A DNA stretch of 64,000 bases from Ructibacterium gallinarum (GTDB lineage: Bacteria > Bacillota > Clostridia > Monoglobales > Monoglobaceae): NCBI RefSeq assembly GCF_014982785.1, contig NZ_JADCKB010000001.1:1-64000 (forward strand), read 5' to 3'. Of this stretch, positions 18,749 to 27,631 are shown in pieces. Numbering within the stretch: position 1 is the stretch's first letter; every line of letters starts with the position of its first letter. Under the pieces are notes generated by a model. The model worked only from the letters and a program-made list of their open reading frames with translations, was not told where the DNA came from and made no database searches. The position numbers and the translations under genes were made by a program.

Positions 18749-20005
18749 ATGATCAATAAACCGCGAGGGACCGAGGATATTCTACCCGCAGACAGTATTC
18801 TGTGGCAAAAAATCGAGCAGGCGGCACGGGACGTCTGTGCCGTATATGGTTACCGCGAAATTCGTACCCCGGTGTTTGAAGACACTTCCCTGTTTCAGCG
18901 AGGCGTAGGAGATACCACTGATGTGGTACAAAAGGAGATGTATACCTTTGAGGATAAAGGCGGCCGGAGCATTACACTGCGTCCAGAAGGAACCGCGTCA
19001 CTGGTCAGAAGTTTTATTGAAAACTCCCTGTATGCCGATCCTCAGCCTACCAAGCTGTTTTACCTCATCTCATGCTACCGCTATGAAAAACCTCAGTCAG
19101 GTCGTCTGCGGGAATTTCATCAGTTTGGCGTGGAATGCTTCGGCGGAACCTCCGATGCGGCAGATGCAGAAATCATTGCCTTGGCACTGGCCTTCTTTGA
19201 ACGCCTTGGCGTCAAAGATTTGAAACTCAATCTAAACAGCATTGGCTGTCCGGTCTGCCGGAAAGAATATAATGAAAAACTCCGGGAATATTTTTCCCAA
19301 TATAAATCTGAACTTTGTCAGACCTGCCTTTCCCGTCTGGAAAAGAATCCTATGCGCATCATTGACTGCAAGTCTGAAATTTGTTCTAAAATTGCCAAAA
19401 ACGCCCCTCGCATGATTGACCATCTCTGCGAGGACTGCCGGCAGCATTTTAACAAAACGCAAAAATATTTAGACAGTATGAATATTTCATATACCATAGA
19501 CCCCCACATTGTACGGGGTCTTGACTATTACACGCGTACCGTCTTTGAAATTACCTCTGACGCCCTTGGGGCACAGTCCACCGTATGCGGCGGCGGGCGT
19601 TACAACGGCTTAGTGGAAGAATTAGGCGGAAAGCCCACTGAAGGCATCGGCTTTGCCGCAGGTCTTGAACGCCTTGTCATGATCATGAAACAGCAAGGCC
19701 TTGACCAAAACTGTACGTCTGCCCCACCTCGACTCTTTCTTGCCGCACTAGGTGAAGAAGCGGAAGTAGCGGCACAACAACTGGTCTTTGCACTTCGCTC
19801 CATGGGTTGTTATGCAGAACGAGATCTTTGCGGCCGCAGTCTGAAAGCACAAATGAAATATGCCAACAAACTGGGTGCCGCTTTTAGTATGGTACTAGGC
19901 GAAAGCGAGCTCAAACAGGGTGCTGCCGGATTGAAAAACATGGAAACCGGCGAGGTACAAGATATTGCACTGACCGCAGAGGCAATCTATAATCAAATCA
20001 AATGA
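18749..20005 (+). CDS. hisS: Histidine-tRNA ligase
   Basis: Class II synthetase charging tRNA-His. The 418-residue protein starts with the family signature NKPRGTEDILP. It has motif 2 around CYRYEKPQSGRLREFHQFGVE, the histidine-specific RGLDYYTRTVFE and motif 3 GGGRYNGLVEELGG, with an anticodon-binding domain after about 325. It begins six bases after ysxC with AAGGAG. No T-box leader was seen. It is separate from the HisZ-type paralogue fused to HisG at 55.5-57.1 kb. Confidence 0.96.
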   Translation: MINKPRGTEDILPADSILWQKIEQAARDVCAVYGYREIRTPVFEDTSLFQRGVGDTTDVVQKEMYTFEDKGGRSITLRPEGTASLVRSFIENSLYADPQPTKLFYLISCYRYEKPQSGRLREFHQFGVECFGGTSDAADAEIIALALAFFERLGVKDLKLNLNSIGCPVCRKEYNEKLREYFSQYKSELCQTCLSRLEKNPMRIIDCKSEICSKIAKNAPRMIDHLCEDCRQHFNKTQKYLDSMNISYTIDPHIVRGLDYYTRTVFEITSDALGAQSTVCGGGRYNGLVEELGGKPTEGIGFAAGLERLVMIMKQQGLDQNCTSAPPRLFLAALGEEAEVAAQQLVFALRSMGCYAERDLCGRSLKAQMKYANKLGAAFSMVLGESELKQGAAGLKNMETGEVQDIALTAEAIYNQIK

Positions 20006-20032
20006 GAAGAATGACTATGGAGGTTGATCGTT

Positions 20033-21844
20033 ATGGAATTTGAAACAATGGCAGGCTTAAAGCGCACCCATATGTGCGGGCAGCTGACTGCCGCAAATCA
20101 AGGTGAAACCGTCACACTGACCGGTTGGGTTGCCCGTAACCGGAAACTGGGCGGCGTTAATTTTGTCACCTTAAGAGACCGCACCGGCATTATTCAGCTG
20201 GCGTTTAATGACCAAAGTGACAAAAAAGTATTTGAAAAATCAGAACAGCTCAAAAGCGAATATGTGATTGCCGCAGTGGGAACCGTCCTCCTGCGGACAC
20301 CGGAAAATATTAATCCGGACATGAAAACCGGCGAAATTGAAGTATTTGTCAGTGAACTGCGTATTTTAAACGGCGCTGAAACACCTCCTTTCTATATTGA
20401 AGAAAACATAGATACCAATGACGCTCTGCGGCTGAAATATCGTTATCTGGATCTTCGGCGTCCGGATATGCAGCGGAATATGATTTTGCGGCATAAAGTG
20501 GCCAAATTGGCACGGGATTACTTTGACGAGCATGGTTTTCTGGAACTGGAAACGCCAATGCTTACCAAAAGCACCCCGGAAGGCGCAAGAGACTATCTGG
20601 TCCCCAGTCGCGTCCATCCCGGAAGCTTTTACGCATTGCCGCAGTCGCCTCAGCTATATAAACAGCTTTTAATGCTGGCAGGCTATGACCGGTATTTTCA
20701 AATCGCCCGATGCTTCCGTGATGAAGATCTGCGTGCTGACCGCCAACCTGAATTTACCCAGCTGGACATGGAACTGTCATTTACCGACATTGATACCATC
20801 ATTGAAATTAATGAAGGCTTTTTGAAAAAATTGTTTCATGACGTTTTAAACCTGGACATTCAAACGCCTTTCCAGCGGCTTCCTTATGCCGAGGCCATGG
20901 AACGCTACGGCTCAGATAAGCCGGATACCCGTTTTGAAATGGAATTTGTTAATATTTCCGATGCCGTCAAAAACTGCGGCTTTAAGGTATTTACCCAGGC
21001 CATTGAACAAGGCGGCAGCGTCCGCTGTATTGTAGCAAAAAATCTGGGCGACAAAATGACCCGCAAGACTTTAGATCAGTTGGCCGAATATGTAAAGACC
21101 TATCGCGCCAAAGGAATGGCCTGGATTGTCGTAGAAAAAGATAATCTTCGGTCACAAATCACCAAATTCCTTTCCGAAACAGAAATACAGGATATTCTTG
21201 ATGCAACCGGAGCACAACCCGGCGATGCCATCTTAATCATTGCAGACAAAAACAATATTGTCTACGATGCACTGGGCAATCTGCGTCTGGAAGTAGCACG
21301 ACGCTTTGATTTAATTGACAAAACCAAATTTAACTTCCTCTGGGTGACCGACTTCCCGCTGCTGGAATTTGATGAAGAAGAAAATCGCTATGTTGCCAAG
21401 CACCATCCCTTCACCCATCCTGTGGATGAAGATATTCCCAAACTCAAAACCACACCGGGAGAAGTTCGGGCGAAGGCCTATGATATTATTCTAAATGGAA
21501 CCGAGATTGGCGGTGGAAGCCTGCGTATTTTCCACACTGACCTTCAGGAACAGATGTTTGAAGCGCTAGGTTTTTCCAAAGAGGAAGCTTGGGAACGCTT
21601 TGGATTCTTGATGGAAGCTTTCAAATATGGAACCCCGCCTCATGGCGGACTTGCTTACGGCCTTGACCGGCTGGTTATGCTGCTGGCCGGCTGTGATTCT
21701 ATCCGAGATGTCATTCCTTTCCCCAAAGTTCAAACCGCAGCAGAGTTAATGAACGGTTCTCCATCACCGGTAGATCAGAAGCAATTGGATGAACTGGGCA
21801 TTGCGGTAACAGTAAAACCAGAAAAGGAAAATGAACAAAAGTAA
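20033..21844 (+). CDS. aspS: Aspartate-tRNA ligase
   Basis: Class II synthetase charging tRNA-Asp. The 603-residue bacterial-type enzyme has an N-terminal OB anticodon domain (13-105), motif 1 near 150, motif 2 FRDEDLRADRQPEFTQLD, the bacterial GAD insertion (about 300-420) and motif 3 GLAYGLDRLVML. The ATG at 20033 is preferred: GGAGG lies nine bases upstream, while the in-frame TTG at 20024 directly abuts it. The hisS-aspS order is conserved in Firmicutes. From this sequence alone I cannot tell whether it is a discriminating or a non-discriminating enzyme. Confidence 0.96.
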   Translation: MEFETMAGLKRTHMCGQLTAANQGETVTLTGWVARNRKLGGVNFVTLRDRTGIIQLAFNDQSDKKVFEKSEQLKSEYVIAAVGTVLLRTPENINPDMKTGEIEVFVSELRILNGAETPPFYIEENIDTNDALRLKYRYLDLRRPDMQRNMILRHKVAKLARDYFDEHGFLELETPMLTKSTPEGARDYLVPSRVHPGSFYALPQSPQLYKQLLMLAGYDRYFQIARCFRDEDLRADRQPEFTQLDMELSFTDIDTIIEINEGFLKKLFHDVLNLDIQTPFQRLPYAEAMERYGSDKPDTRFEMEFVNISDAVKNCGFKVFTQAIEQGGSVRCIVAKNLGDKMTRKTLDQLAEYVKTYRAKGMAWIVVEKDNLRSQITKFLSETEIQDILDATGAQPGDAILIIADKNNIVYDALGNLRLEVARRFDLIDKTKFNFLWVTDFPLLEFDEEENRYVAKHHPFTHPVDEDIPKLKTTPGEVRAKAYDIILNGTEIGGGSLRIFHTDLQEQMFEALGFSKEEAWERFGFLMEAFKYGTPPHGGLAYGLDRLVMLLAGCDSIRDVIPFPKVQTAAELMNGSPSPVDQKQLDELGIAVTVKPEKENEQK

Positions 21845-21898
21845 ACTTCGTGTTTCACGGCAATACTGCTCTGAAACAAAAAGAAAGGATACAGTACG

Positions 21899-23122
21899 AT
21901 GCAAAATGTTTTTGATACCTTAAAAGAACGCGGTCTGATCGCGCAAACCACCCACGAAGAAGAAATTCGTAAAATTTTGGGGGAAGAAAAAATTACTTTT
22001 TATATTGGTTTTGACCCCACTGCTGACAGCCTGCACATCGGACACTTTATGCAGCTGATTGTGATGAAGCATATGCAAAACGCAGGTCATCGCCCCATTA
22101 TTTTATTGGGCGGCGGCACTACCATGGTAGGAGATCCCACCGGGAAAACCGATATGCGTCCCATGATTACACAGGATGTCATTCAACATAATGCGGATAA
22201 TTTCAAAAAGCAAATGTCTAAATTCATTGACTTCAGCGACGGCAAAGCGCTCATGGTCAATAACGCCGATTGGCTCCTTGACCTGAACTATGTGGATTTT
22301 CTGCGGGAAGTGGGCGTTCACTTCTCAGTCAACCGCATGCTGACTGCGGAATGTTTTAAGACCCGTCTCGAAAAGGGCCTGTCCTTCCTGGAATTTAATT
22401 ACATGCTGATGCAAGGCTATGATTTTTATAAGCTGAACCGGGATTACGGCTGCTTAATGGAATTTGGCGGTGATGATCAATGGTCCAATATCTTAGGCGG
22501 GATTGAATTGATCCGGCGCAAAGAAGGCAAACAGGCTTATGGCATGACCTTTACTCTTCTTACTACTTCTGAAGGTAAAAAGATGGGGAAAACCGAAAAA
22601 GGTGCCTTGTGGCTCGATCCGGAAAAGGTGTCGCCTTATGAATTCTATCAATATTGGAGAAATGTTGATGACAAAGACGTCATTCGCATGCTGAAACTGG
22701 TGACCTTCCTGCCCATGGAGCAGATTGCAGAATATGAAAAGCTGGAGGGTCAGGAGCTTAATAAAGTGAAATGTATCCTTGCCTATGAAGTTACCAAAAT
22801 GGTGCACGGCGAAGAAGCTGCAAAGGCTGCAAACGATGCCGCATTGGCTATTTTCAGCGGAGGCAATACCGAAAATATGCCTTCCAAACCCATTGCCGCA
22901 GCCACCATACAGGATGGTATGAATATCCTGGACCTGCTTACTGCAGTAGAGCTGGTACCCTCCAAAGGTGAAGGACGCCGTCTAATTCAGCAAAATGGGC
23001 TTAGTATCAATGGTGAAAAAGCCACATCGATTGAACTAAATATTACGGCTGACAATTTCCAAAACGGTGAATTGATCCTGAAAAAAGGCAAAAAAACCTT
23101 TTTAAAGCTTATTTTGGAGTAA
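21899..23122 (+). CDS. tyrS: Tyrosine-tRNA ligase
   Basis: Class I synthetase charging tRNA-Tyr. The 407-residue protein has HIGH at 46-49, GGDDQWSNI near 190, the KMSKS-type loop KMGKT at 228-232 and a C-terminal S4 RNA-binding domain (about 340-407). The spacing GDDQWSN and length place it in the TyrZ/TyrS 2 type. It lies 54 bases after aspS; the binding site AAAGGA is moderate. No T-box leader is visible in the gap. Confidence 0.95.
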   Translation: MQNVFDTLKERGLIAQTTHEEEIRKILGEEKITFYIGFDPTADSLHIGHFMQLIVMKHMQNAGHRPIILLGGGTTMVGDPTGKTDMRPMITQDVIQHNADNFKKQMSKFIDFSDGKALMVNNADWLLDLNYVDFLREVGVHFSVNRMLTAECFKTRLEKGLSFLEFNYMLMQGYDFYKLNRDYGCLMEFGGDDQWSNILGGIELIRRKEGKQAYGMTFTLLTTSEGKKMGKTEKGALWLDPEKVSPYEFYQYWRNVDDKDVIRMLKLVTFLPMEQIAEYEKLEGQELNKVKCILAYEVTKMVHGEEAAKAANDAALAIFSGGNTENMPSKPIAAATIQDGMNILDLLTAVELVPSKGEGRRLIQQNGLSINGEKATSIELNITADNFQNGELILKKGKKTFLKLILE

Positions 23123-23203
23123 TGACGAAACACTCCTGTAATGTTTTGTTAGATGTGCACAAAATATCAAAATCAATTTTTACACATTGTACAAAATTAA
23201 CTA

Positions 23204-23232
23204 TTGAAAATTTGGTCAAAATGTTGTATTAT
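23204..23232 (+). promoter_or_regulatory. Promoter of a short leader or sRNA unit
   Basis: TTGAAA (23204-23209), a 17-base spacer and TATTAT (23227-23232). Transcription would begin near 23240. Confidence 0.6.
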
Positions 23233-23239
23233 ATATACA

Positions 23240-23338
23240 TACCACAATTAACTAACAATCTTTTTTTCATTTCCCCCGTTTAAGATAATACATCTTAAAT
23301 GGAACTCCCGACCGAGAAATATCTCGGTCTTTTTTTTA
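23240..23338 (+). ncRNA. Candidate ~95-nt small RNA or attenuated leader
   Basis: This 95-base stretch lies between a promoter and a strong terminator and holds no open frame. It has a pyrimidine-rich segment, an 8-bp hairpin (TTTAAGAT/ATCTTAAA at about 23279-23299) and a terminator stem (23310-23316 with 23323-23329) followed by eight T. It might be a free-standing small RNA or the leader of the membrane-protein gene that follows. No known riboswitch class was recognised. Confidence 0.4.
23308..23338 (+). terminator. Strong intrinsic terminator
   Basis: The stem GACCGAG/CTCGGTC with a six-base loop is followed by TTTTTTTT. It ends the lon-tyrS transcript and the short unit started at about 23240. 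Confidence 0.85.
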
Positions 23339-23457
23339 TTTTTTCTGTACTTGCCTCCCGCCCATATCAATGTTGTATTTATAAATTTCCCATGAATTTC
23401 CACTAATTGTTTTTACATAATCTGCATAATTTTAAAAATTCTTTCCATACTATCCAT

Positions 23458-23865
23458 ATGCTGATACGATATATTATTTACGGACTATTAGGATGGAATA
23501 TAGAAATTATCTGGACAGGCTTTACCTCCCTTGCCAGCGGAAGCAAAAATCTGATGGGACATACCTCTATATGGATGTTCTTTATTTATGGTGCAGCCGT
23601 ATTTCTGTTTGAACCAGTGCATACCTGGATTGCCAACTTTCATTGGTTCTGGCGGGGCTGTATATGGACTATTTTGATTTTTCTGATTGAAATGATCAGT
23701 GGTCTATTGCTCAAAGCGCTGGGGATACAAGCTTGGGATTATACTGGCCCTACCTCTGTGTTGGGCGTCATTAGGCTAGATTATGCCCCGCTTTGGTTTA
23801 TGGTTGGCCTGATCTTCGAAAAAATCCATCATTTACTGCTCAGTTACCATATCGGCATTAAATAA
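23458..23865 (+). CDS. Putative ABC-transporter-permease-like membrane protein (CmpB type)
   Basis: A 135-residue membrane protein with about four helices and the motifs LIRYIIYGLLGWNIEIIWTG, HTSIWMFFIYG and LDYAPLWFMVGLIFE. These resemble the family often annotated as ABC_trans_CmpB in Firmicutes; its function is not established and no transporter partner lies nearby. The start is uncertain. The ATG at 23458 gives a natural first helix but has no good ribosome binding site, and an in-frame TTG at 23407 is no better. The gene lies 120 bases after a strong terminator. Confidence 0.6.
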   Translation: MLIRYIIYGLLGWNIEIIWTGFTSLASGSKNLMGHTSIWMFFIYGAAVFLFEPVHTWIANFHWFWRGCIWTILIFLIEMISGLLLKALGIQAWDYTGPTSVLGVIRLDYAPLWFMVGLIFEKIHHLLLSYHIGIK

Positions 23866-23884
23866 AACCGCTCCTCTTTACAAC

Positions 23885-23937
23885 AAAAAACAGGACGCAT
23901 TTTCCGCTTATTGCGGGGATGCATCCTGTTTTTTTAT
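23885..23937. terminator. Bidirectional terminator between the CmpB-type gene and proC
   Basis: A long imperfect stem with outer arms CAGGA/TCCTG has A6 on one side and T7 on the other, so it can serve both converging transcripts. Confidence 0.8.
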
Positions 23938-23953
23938 ACAACACTCCGTACTT

Positions 23954-24745
23954 TTATTGCTTCATTTCCTCATTGCGTTTTACACAGGCATCGATTGCCG
24001 CCTGCAAAGATGCACGAAAACCTGTACGTTCCAATTCACAAACTGCAGCAATAGTCGTACCCCCAGGAGAACACACCTGATCCTTCAGCTGTTCTGGATG
24101 GATACCGGTCTGCAAAACCATTTTCGCACTTCCTTCCACCGCTTTCGCCGCCAGCTTCATTGCATTTGCTTTCGTTAAACCGTACCGCACTCCAGCATCC
24201 GCCATGGCATCAATCATCATATAAATATATGCCGGACTGCTTCCGTGAATGGCCGTTGCGATTTCCAATTCTTTTTCCGGCAGAATCATTGCTGCACCCA
24301 CACTGTCAAACAAACGAAGCACCATTTCCCGTTCCTCATCGCTTAAATTGCAATTGGGCGAAATCACTGTCATTCCGCAACTCACCATAGCAGGAGTATT
24401 CGGCATGGTGCGCACAATTTTTTTATCTGAGCCCAATTTTTCCTCCAAAAAGCCCACACTTACACCGGCGGCAATGGAAATATAAATCTTATCCGGGTTT
24501 CCCTTCATCTGCGCTAATACGCCCGGAATCACATTGGGCTTTACTGCAAAAACAATAAGATCACTGTTCGCTTCCACTTCTGTATTGTCAGAAGTGACCT
24601 TGACCCCTTTTTCTTTCCAAACTGCAAGCTTAGCTGAATCCGCATCCGAAATTGTCACATTTTCTACATCTGTCATACCCGCAGACAACATACCGTTTAA
24701 CAAAGCAGACGCCATATTTCCCGCTCCGACAAAGCCAATCTTCAC
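23954..24745 (-). CDS. proC: Pyrroline-5-carboxylate reductase
   Basis: Last step of proline synthesis, reducing pyrroline-5-carboxylate with NAD(P)H. The 263-residue protein has the Rossmann start IGFVGAGNMASALLNG, VFAVKPNV, RTMPNTPAMV and the C-terminal signature GGTTIAAVCELERTGFR. The GTG at 24745 is preferred because AGGAGG stands eight bases upstream; the GTG at 24754 overlaps that site. It follows purB by 12 bases, so the two are probably cotranscribed. Confidence 0.95.
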   Translation of the reverse strand: MKIGFVGAGNMASALLNGMLSAGMTDVENVTISDADSAKLAVWKEKGVKVTSDNTEVEANSDLIVFAVKPNVIPGVLAQMKGNPDKIYISIAAGVSVGFLEEKLGSDKKIVRTMPNTPAMVSCGMTVISPNCNLSDEEREMVLRLFDSVGAAMILPEKELEIATAIHGSSPAYIYMMIDAMADAGVRYGLTKANAMKLAAKAVEGSAKMVLQTGIHPEQLKDQVCSPGGTTIAAVCELERTGFRASLQAAIDACVKRNEEMKQ

Positions 24746-24757
24746 CGCCAGCACCTC

Positions 24758-26188
24758 CTATACTGTAAGTTCTACTTCCGCAGCGGAAACCTCATTTTCC
24801 GCTAAAATCGGATCCACATATTCTGCCACAAACTCCTCCACCTGCTTGTCTGCACGACCAATGAAGTTTTCCGGCTTCAAGATTTTTTGTACGTCGTCCA
24901 TATTCAAACCAAAAGCAGGATCCGCCACAATTCGCTCAATCAGGTCATTGGGTTTTCCTTCCTCTTTAACAGTACGGCCTGCTGCCATGGAATGAATTCG
25001 AATCTTTTCATGCAACTCCTGACGGTCGCCGCCCTTTTTCACTGCATCCATCAAAATATTTTCCGTAGCCATAAACGGCAGTTCTGACAAAATCCGCTGC
25101 TCAATCACTTTGGGATAAACCACCAGCCCACCTGCCACATTCATATAAATATTCAAAATCGCATCTACCGTTAAAAAGGCCTCGGCAACACTAATCCGCT
25201 TATTTGCCGAATCGTCAAGGGTACGCTCAAACCACTGTACTGACGTAGTAATTGCCGGATTCAGGGCATCTGCCATAACATATCTTGCCAAAGAACAAAT
25301 CCGTTCACTGCGCATGGGATTCCGCTTATAGGCCATGGCTGATGAACCGATCTGAGATTTTTCAAACGGCTCTTCTATTTCCTTCAAATGCTGGAGCAGG
25401 CGAATATCGTTGGCAAATTTGCAGGCACTCTGCGCAATACCACTAAGAACTGACAGCATCTGATAATCCAGCTTTCTGGAATAAGTCTGCCCAGATACTG
25501 GGTAATATTTGCTATATCCCATTTTTTCACAGATTTTCTTATCCAGCAGCTTGACCTTTTCATTATCACCGTCAAACAGTTCCATAAAGCTGGCTTGGGT
25601 TCCGGTTGTCCCTTTTGAGCCCAGCAAAGCAGCACGGCTCAGCTGAAAATCAATATTTTCAAGATCCATCACCAATTCCCACAGCCACAGCGAAGCACGC
25701 TTTCCCACCGTGGTAAGCTGCGCCGCTTGAAAATGGGTAAAGCCCAATGTAGGCATACTCCGGTATTCCATGGCAAAATCCCGCAGCAGGGAAATTACTT
25801 TAATCACCTTGCTCCGGATTAGCCGAAGCCCTTCATACATGATAATAATATCCGTATTATCCCCCACATAACAGGAAGTTGCACCTAAATGAATGATTCC
25901 TTTCGCCTTGGGGCACTGCTGGCCGTACGCATAAACATGGGACATTACATCATGACGCACTTCTTTTTCCCGGGCCTGTGCCACCTCATAATTAATATCC
26001 TCCATATGTTCTTTTAATTCCGCAATCTGCTCTGGCGTAATGGAAAGCCCCAACTCCATTTCTGCTTCGGCCAGTGCCACCCATAACCTACGCCAGGTCT
26101 TAAACTTTTTGTCCGGAGAAAAAATATATTTCATCTCACGGCTAGCATATCGGGAATTTAAAGGGCTTTCATAAACATCTTTCTGCAT
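24758..26188 (-). CDS. purB: Adenylosuccinate lyase
   Basis: Catalyses two beta-eliminations in purine synthesis, of SAICAR and of adenylosuccinate. The 476-residue protein belongs to the fumarase/aspartase superfamily and shows the signature GSSAMAYKRNPMRSE, TLGFTHFQAAQ and HLGATSCYVGDN, which hold the catalytic His and Ser loops. The length is that of the longer PurB form common in Clostridia and eukaryotes. The start follows AAGGAGAATCGGT. Confidence 0.95.
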   Translation of the reverse strand: MQKDVYESPLNSRYASREMKYIFSPDKKFKTWRRLWVALAEAEMELGLSITPEQIAELKEHMEDINYEVAQAREKEVRHDVMSHVYAYGQQCPKAKGIIHLGATSCYVGDNTDIIIMYEGLRLIRSKVIKVISLLRDFAMEYRSMPTLGFTHFQAAQLTTVGKRASLWLWELVMDLENIDFQLSRAALLGSKGTTGTQASFMELFDGDNEKVKLLDKKICEKMGYSKYYPVSGQTYSRKLDYQMLSVLSGIAQSACKFANDIRLLQHLKEIEEPFEKSQIGSSAMAYKRNPMRSERICSLARYVMADALNPAITTSVQWFERTLDDSANKRISVAEAFLTVDAILNIYMNVAGGLVVYPKVIEQRILSELPFMATENILMDAVKKGGDRQELHEKIRIHSMAAGRTVKEEGKPNDLIERIVADPAFGLNMDDVQKILKPENFIGRADKQVEEFVAEYVDPILAENEVSAAEVELTV

Positions 26189-26267
26189 ACCGATTCTCCT
26201 TTTTTATACCGTTTTTTATCATATTTTCTTAACTGGCATTTCTGCCGCAAGATCTTTCATAATAAGA

Positions 26268-26301
26268 GAAGCCTTTATCACCACAAAGATGATAAAGGCC
26301 A
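26268..26301 (-). terminator. Hairpin after the aminotransferase gene
   Basis: A 10-bp stem GCCTTTATCA/TGATAAAGGC with a nine-base loop lies just after the stop codon. The trailing sequence TTCTCTTATT is only moderately T-rich, so termination may be partial. Confidence 0.55.
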
Positions 26302-26317
26302 AAATTCTTTAAGCCTT

Positions 26318-27547
26318 TTAATCCAAACTGTTGTCGGAATATACTATTTTCTCGCTTTTTCCCTGAAGATATTCTTCAATCCGGTCAAGTCCGGTAGTGA
26401 TTACTTCCATAGAGGTGGCATAAGACAAACGGACATAGCCATCCAGTCCAAAACCTTCACTGGGTACCATAGCCACCAAGGCACGATCCAAAATATCCTC
26501 ACAAAGCTCATGCGCCGTATGAATCATCCGGCCGTAATGCTCTTTTCCAAGGACACCCTTTACATTCATAAAAATATAGAAGGCACCATGCGGCTCTCTA
26601 CAGCTGAGCCCCTCAATACTATTAATCCGCTTTACCATGTAATCACGACGCTTAATATACTCTGCCTTCATTTGATCAATAAACGACTGATCTCCCGTCA
26701 ATGCTTCCACTGATGCGCTCTGTGCAATAGAATTCGGATTAGAGGTGGCATGGCTCTGCATATTGCTCATCGCCTTAATTACGGGCGCTTCTGCAACTGC
26801 GTAACCAATCCTCCATCCAGTCATGGCATAAGTCTTTGCCATACCATTTACTATAATAGTCAATTTGCGGATCTCATCACCCAGAGTCGCAATATTGATA
26901 TGCTGGCCTTCATACACCAGCTTTTCATATATTTCATCAAAAATAACATATATTTCGTGTTTTACTGCAAAATCAGCAATTTCCTGCAGTTCTTCACGCG
27001 TATATACCATTCCGGTAGGATTGCTGGGCGTATTGATGACCAATGCCCGGGTTTTGGGAGTAAACGCCGCTTCCAGCTGATCCATCGTAAACTTAAAGTT
27101 ATTTTCTTCTTCCGTCTCAATATAGACAGGAATTCCATCAGCCATTTTTACCATTTCGGGATAGCTTACCCAATACGGCGCTGGAATAATGACCTCATCT
27201 CCTGGATTCAGGATCGCCATAAACGCATTGGTCAATGCATGTTTACCGCCATTACAAATGATCACATTGGCCGTGGTATATTTCAGTCCCGTATCTTTCT
27301 CCATCTTATCACAAACCGCCTGTTTTAATTCCAAAGTACCAGAAGCCGGCGTATAGCGCGTAAAATTATTCTCAATGGCCTTAATTGCCGCCTGCTTAAT
27401 ATTCTCCGGGGTATTAAAATCAGGTTCACCGGCACCAAATCCCACAACGGGAATTCCTTGTTTTTTCATCTGCTTAAACTTTGAATCAATTGCCAAAGTT
27501 GGTGACGGGCTGATCGCTTTGGCCTTTTCTGAAATCCGCAATTCCAT
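26318..27547 (-). CDS. PLP-dependent aminotransferase, aspartate aminotransferase type
   Basis: Class I/II fold-type I transaminase, 409 residues, most like the Ib aspartate aminotransferases of Firmicutes (2-oxoglutarate/aspartate). Visible motifs are GAGEPDFNTP, NGGKHALTNA, PAPYWVSYP (aromatic stacking on PLP), NTPSNPTG, FDEIYEKLVYEG, the PLP-lysine region NGMAKTYAMTGWRIGY and the carboxylate-binding RLSYATS. Amino donor specificity is not certain from sequence. The ATG at 27547 follows AGAGGAT; a TTG six codons earlier is the alternative. Confidence 0.9.
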   Translation of the reverse strand: MELRISEKAKAISPSPTLAIDSKFKQMKKQGIPVVGFGAGEPDFNTPENIKQAAIKAIENNFTRYTPASGTLELKQAVCDKMEKDTGLKYTTANVIICNGGKHALTNAFMAILNPGDEVIIPAPYWVSYPEMVKMADGIPVYIETEEENNFKFTMDQLEAAFTPKTRALVINTPSNPTGMVYTREELQEIADFAVKHEIYVIFDEIYEKLVYEGQHINIATLGDEIRKLTIIVNGMAKTYAMTGWRIGYAVAEAPVIKAMSNMQSHATSNPNSIAQSASVEALTGDQSFIDQMKAEYIKRRDYMVKRINSIEGLSCREPHGAFYIFMNVKGVLGKEHYGRMIHTAHELCEDILDRALVAMVPSEGFGLDGYVRLSYATSMEVITTGLDRIEEYLQGKSEKIVYSDNSLD

Positions 27548-27583
27548 ATCCTCTAAAACCTCCAATAAATCATACTATATGAT

Positions 27584-27612
27584 ATTTTAATATATCTATC
27601 TCTAAAATGCAA
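27584..27612 (-). promoter_or_regulatory. Promoter of the aminotransferase gene
   Basis: Minus-strand TTGCAT (27607-27612), a 17-base spacer and TAAAAT (27584-27589). Confidence 0.6.
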
Positions 27613-27631
27613 CGTTATTTTTCATAATTTT

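Noticed and set aside
20024-20032. TTG start for aspS at 20024
   Set aside because: It directly abuts the GGAGG ribosome binding site; the ATG at 20033 has normal spacing.
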